From positions 1-34,012 of the forward strand of contig CALUKI010000014.1 of assembly GCA_944321175.1 (NCBI GenBank): a stretch of DNA of 34,012 nucleotides. Reading direction: 5' to 3'. The notes below the pieces were generated by a model. The model saw only the letters and a list, made by a program, of their open reading frames with translations. It was not told where the DNA came from and did no database searches. Within the stretch, counting starts at the first letter, position 1; the number at the start of each line of letters is the position of its first letter. The translations under genes were made by a program, and so were the position numbers. Source of the DNA: an uncultured Alistipes sp. (GTDB lineage Bacteria > Bacteroidota > Bacteroidia > Bacteroidales > Rikenellaceae). Below are positions 31,508 through 34,012 of the stretch, one piece after another.

Positions 31508-33475
31508 CTACAGCCACTCAATCTCTCCGTCACGGTAAAGAAACGGCCGGCTCTCCGTTCCCGTTGTCGAACAGGTAAGCAGCAGCAATGCGTGGCCCGG
31601 CACACTGTCAAAATCGAGATAGGTGCGTGAATCTGCAGTCTGGCGGCCGATCTCACACCACTCATTGTTATTCCAATACGACAATACATATTCATATCCC
31701 GGATAGAGATTGTTTCCGTCACTGCGGCGGAAATAGACGACCTGTGCAATATCGACGGGACGGCCGAAATCAAACCCCACCCAGATATCGTCAATACCCC
31801 GTGCACTGAACAGTGTCAAAGGGTCATCGTCGTTGATTGCCGTCGCGAGGTTTACCTTGTTTTCGGGATGCACTTCCCGACCGCAGAAAATCAACGTTCC
31901 ATCAAGCCGTTGCCCCGAGCGGTCGTAAAATATCAGTTCCGACATATCGCACCGGCCCTCATCCGAAGCGTACAACCGCCAATAGCGATAGGGGCGCCCC
32001 GTATTTACCGCATGGTTGCCAGCCAATGTCAGGCTGTCGCGCGGAAATTCCGCAGCATCGACCGTTTCTCGGAAATCGGGATAGTCGGAGGCCTGAATGA
32101 TTCCTCCCGTTATTTTCGCCCGGTTCTCATAGACAAACTCATACACCGGATACTTTCGCGTCAAACGTACGGAGCGGCAAGTTGTCGTGTCGAGTCGTAT
32201 GGGTTCCATTTCGCCGCGCGAATTGAGATAGAACGGCTCGCCGATCGGTTCTGAAACAGAACCGGCATATTGCACGGGAAGATAACAGACATTGCGGCCC
32301 ATTCCTTCAAAACGGGCAGTTTTGCGTCCCCGACGTTTGCCCCAAGCCACCGGCACCCACTCCTGATTGTTAAAGGTCGCAATATACAGATTCTCGCCGA
32401 TCTCCATCGTATCGAACAACGGGACATCGAGATCGTCCGTCAACATATACTCATCGCTCACATCGCGGAAAAAGAGATATTGCAAGGAAGACGGGATCGT
32501 TTCGCCGCGCATCAGACGGTCCAACAGTTCCGGTTCGGGACGGTACGTCATCCGGTAAACTTTCGAATAGGGGCGGTTGAGATGCGCATCCGATTCGATA
32601 TCGAACGGCGAGAACGACTCGCTGCGGTGGCGGACACCGTCAAGAACCGTCAGCCAGTAATGGCCGTATTTCCGGTTCGCCCACTGGGGGATAAAATCGA
32701 TTGCGACAGGGATTCCCTTGCTGCGCATCATCAACAAAGCACAAGTGCACGACTCGATACAAGTACCGAACGGCAGTTCCCGCAATGTCGTAGCTCGGAA
32801 TATGGGATAGGAGTCAAGCTGCTTCGTGTAGCGGAGGAAATTTCCGCTTGAAGCACGGTTGACCTCCAATGCCGCGACACGGGCATTCCCATGATACTCC
32901 CGGCACTCGCGTTCCATGCGGTCGATATTGCCCCGGCACTCATCGACCAGCTCCGAACGCCAATCGGTCATCGGCTGACGTTCGATGCATTTATACGGGA
33001 GCAGATATTCGCAAAATTCCCCGAAATCGAGATGTGTAGCCCACCTGCCGTTCTGCCACTGTTCGAAGGCCTGATCGATGTTGCGAATCAGATACTCCGC
33101 CGTAATGCTCCGCAGATCGGATTCGAGCCGTAACTGTGATTGGTAACGGTTGAACAACTCAGCCATACCGGCTTTGAATGCCGTTTTCTCCCTGAGCGAT
33201 GGAATCAACGAATCCACAGCGTCATAATAGCGCTCAATGCCGGCATCATAGGAGGTATGCAGCGGCATGTAACGGATCAGATACTCCGCAGCCCGCAGTT
33301 TCAGCGTATCGGCCTCGTTCCGGCTGTAATGGTCAAGTACTTGTTCCAATTGCGGTCGATTGTCCCCCGCAGCGGCAAGGGCCGCACGCAATTGACGGCG
33401 TTCCCCATTGCAGGAGAGAAAAAGCGACGCACAGCAAATCAACAACAGGAAAAATCGTCTCGAATCCCAATCCAT
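31508..33475 (-). CDS. lipoprotein with transglutaminase-like and discoidin-like domains
   Basis: I use the ATG at 33475 (655 residues); the frame also has a TTG six bases earlier. A lipoprotein signal (FFLLLICCASLFLSC) puts the lipid on Cys22. After a helical N-terminal region (about 25-215) comes a transglutaminase-like core: GTCIESCTCALLMMRSKGIPVAIDF with probable catalytic Cys239 and GHYWLTVLD with His272 and Asp279. The middle is beta-rich. The last part (about 500-645, YRYWRLYASDEGRCDMSELIFYD to GHALLLLTC) resembles an F5/8 type C (discoidin-like) carbohydrate-binding fold. Such proteins could cleave or cross-link peptides or bind glycans at the cell surface or in the periplasm. Lipidation and placement are inferred. 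It lies between the DUF1573 gene (40-nt gap) and the efflux operon. Confidence 0.82.
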   Translation of the reverse strand: MDWDSRRFFLLLICCASLFLSCNGERRQLRAALAAAGDNRPQLEQVLDHYSRNEADTLKLRAAEYLIRYMPLHTSYDAGIERYYDAVDSLIPSLREKTAFKAGMAELFNRYQSQLRLESDLRSITAEYLIRNIDQAFEQWQNGRWATHLDFGEFCEYLLPYKCIERQPMTDWRSELVDECRGNIDRMERECREYHGNARVAALEVNRASSGNFLRYTKQLDSYPIFRATTLRELPFGTCIESCTCALLMMRSKGIPVAIDFIPQWANRKYGHYWLTVLDGVRHRSESFSPFDIESDAHLNRPYSKVYRMTYRPEPELLDRLMRGETIPSSLQYLFFRDVSDEYMLTDDLDVPLFDTMEIGENLYIATFNNQEWVPVAWGKRRGRKTARFEGMGRNVCYLPVQYAGSVSEPIGEPFYLNSRGEMEPIRLDTTTCRSVRLTRKYPVYEFVYENRAKITGGIIQASDYPDFRETVDAAEFPRDSLTLAGNHAVNTGRPYRYWRLYASDEGRCDMSELIFYDRSGQRLDGTLIFCGREVHPENKVNLATAINDDDPLTLFSARGIDDIWVGFDFGRPVDIAQVVYFRRSDGNNLYPGYEYVLSYWNNNEWCEIGRQTADSRTYLDFDSVPGHALLLLTCSTTGTESRPFLYRDGEIEWL

Positions 33476-33521
33476 AGGCAACGGTTATTTCAATGCAGCA
33501 GCATTCTGCATATATCGAAGA

Positions 33522-34012
33522 TCACTTTTGTTTCGGCACGACAACGCCCTCCAGAACAAATGTTACGGGGCGATTTGCCGCGCTGTGTCTCACAGCAACT
33601 TTTTTGAAGAAAACGCCCTCCTGTTCAGCCGTAAAGGCAATGCGGAAGGTTGTTTCGCCATGCGGCGGAATCGGACGCTTCGACCACTCGACCTGCGTAC
33701 AACCGCATGCCGTATTTACATCCAGTACAACGAGCGGCTCATCCGAAACATTCTCGGCCCGCAACTTTACATTGCGCGTCTCACCGAGCGGGACCTCGTT
33801 CAACTTGACCGTTGTCTGGTCAAACCGCAGCACCTGGTCTGTTTCTATGGTCGAACTCTCCATATCGACACTCTGTTCCAATGCAGCGAGATTGGCCTCG
33901 GCCAATCCGTCGGCCGGCACCGGAGTACGACTGCCACAGGCCGGCAGCAGCATGGCAATACCGATTATCGCAACTTGTCGCAACACAGGGATCGTTTTTA
34001 GCCTATTGACAT
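33522..34012 (-). CDS. DUF1573 lipoprotein, 5' partial
   Basis: The frame is open to the right edge of the window, so the start is probably just outside; a GTG at 33986 is possible but would give a short signal sequence. The visible part is a signal sequence with lipobox LPAC, then a DUF1573 domain of Ig-like beta strands: FDQTTVKLNEVPLGETRNVKLRAENVSDEPLVV, the conserved Cys motif TACGCTQVEW, and IPPHGETTFRIAFTAEQEG. DUF1573 is common in Bacteroidota envelope proteins and its function is not known. It is followed after 40 nt by the transglutaminase-like lipoprotein, so the two are probably cotranscribed. Confidence 0.85.
   Translation of the reverse strand, partial: VNRLKTIPVLRQVAIIGIAMLLPACGSRTPVPADGLAEANLAALEQSVDMESSTIETDQVLRFDQTTVKLNEVPLGETRNVKLRAENVSDEPLVVLDVNTACGCTQVEWSKRPIPPHGETTFRIAFTAEQEGVFFKKVAVRHSAANRPVTFVLEGVVVPKQK

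Noticed and set aside
1..34012. CRISPR arrays, insertion sequences, rRNA genes or a replication origin
   Set aside because: No regularly spaced repeats, transposase motifs, rRNA sequences or DnaA-box clusters were seen. dnaG alone does not mark an origin.

Overview
The window comes from a Bacteroidota chromosome, most likely a G+C-rich member of the Rikenellaceae such as Alistipes. The reasons are -7 promoter boxes of the form TAnnTTTG or TACCTTTG in front of several genes, an almost complete lack of Shine-Dalgarno sequences, a NigD-like lipoprotein, a SPOR protein with HU-like (CCDC81-type) N-terminal domains, a DUF1573 lipoprotein, G+C-rich third codon positions, and one tRNA without an encoded CCA. 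The genus is an inference. No rRNA, CRISPR array, insertion sequence or prophage is visible.

Left part, 1-8.6 kb. The 3' part of a beta-class DNA methyltransferase overlaps a small membrane protein. A leftward housekeeping operon follows: smpB, a Cof-type HAD phosphatase and tsaB. After a 585-bp gap with two candidate leftward promoters come the divergent pair dnaG (-) and uvrB (+). Their shared spacer holds a promoter for each gene and two inverted repeats.

Middle part, 8.5-19.6 kb. A leftward series runs ribE, sensor histidine kinase, lgt, HU/SPOR protein, gtrA. Upstream of ribE is an HTH regulator with a degenerate S24 fold, and divergent from that regulator is tRNA-Arg(CCG). Next is an ECF sigma factor coupled by an ATGA overlap to an anti-sigma-like protein that carries a periplasmic beta-barrel-like domain. 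Divergent from the sigma factor is a NigD-like lipoprotein, followed by ruvB and a short malic enzyme, all rightward and each followed by a clear hairpin terminator.

Right part, 19.7 kb to the end. One long leftward set runs, in transcription order: DUF1573 lipoprotein (5' end beyond the window), transglutaminase/discoidin-like lipoprotein, TolC-like outer-membrane factor, lipoprotein membrane-fusion protein, two different RND permeases, an O-antigen-ligase-fold (Wzy_C) protein with C-terminal TPR repeats, and a 288-residue signal peptidase I. From TolC to signal peptidase the genes abut or overlap (9-nt and 13-nt gaps, two ATGA overlaps, one 25-nt overlap) and a 15-bp perfect hairpin closes the set. 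This is the strongest candidate for an undescribed system. It joins a complete two-pump RND efflux machine to envelope enzymes that process or modify exported proteins or glycans, and it could make and export a cell-surface or secreted product. The substrate cannot be read from the window and the rest of the locus lies to the right.

Compact signals worth attention include promoter boxes that leave uvrB, and nearly ruvB, without a 5' leader; a perfect 10-bp inverted repeat at the dnaG promoter; a tandem 8-mer between the S24-like regulator and the tRNA; and loss of the Ser/Lys dyad in that regulator.
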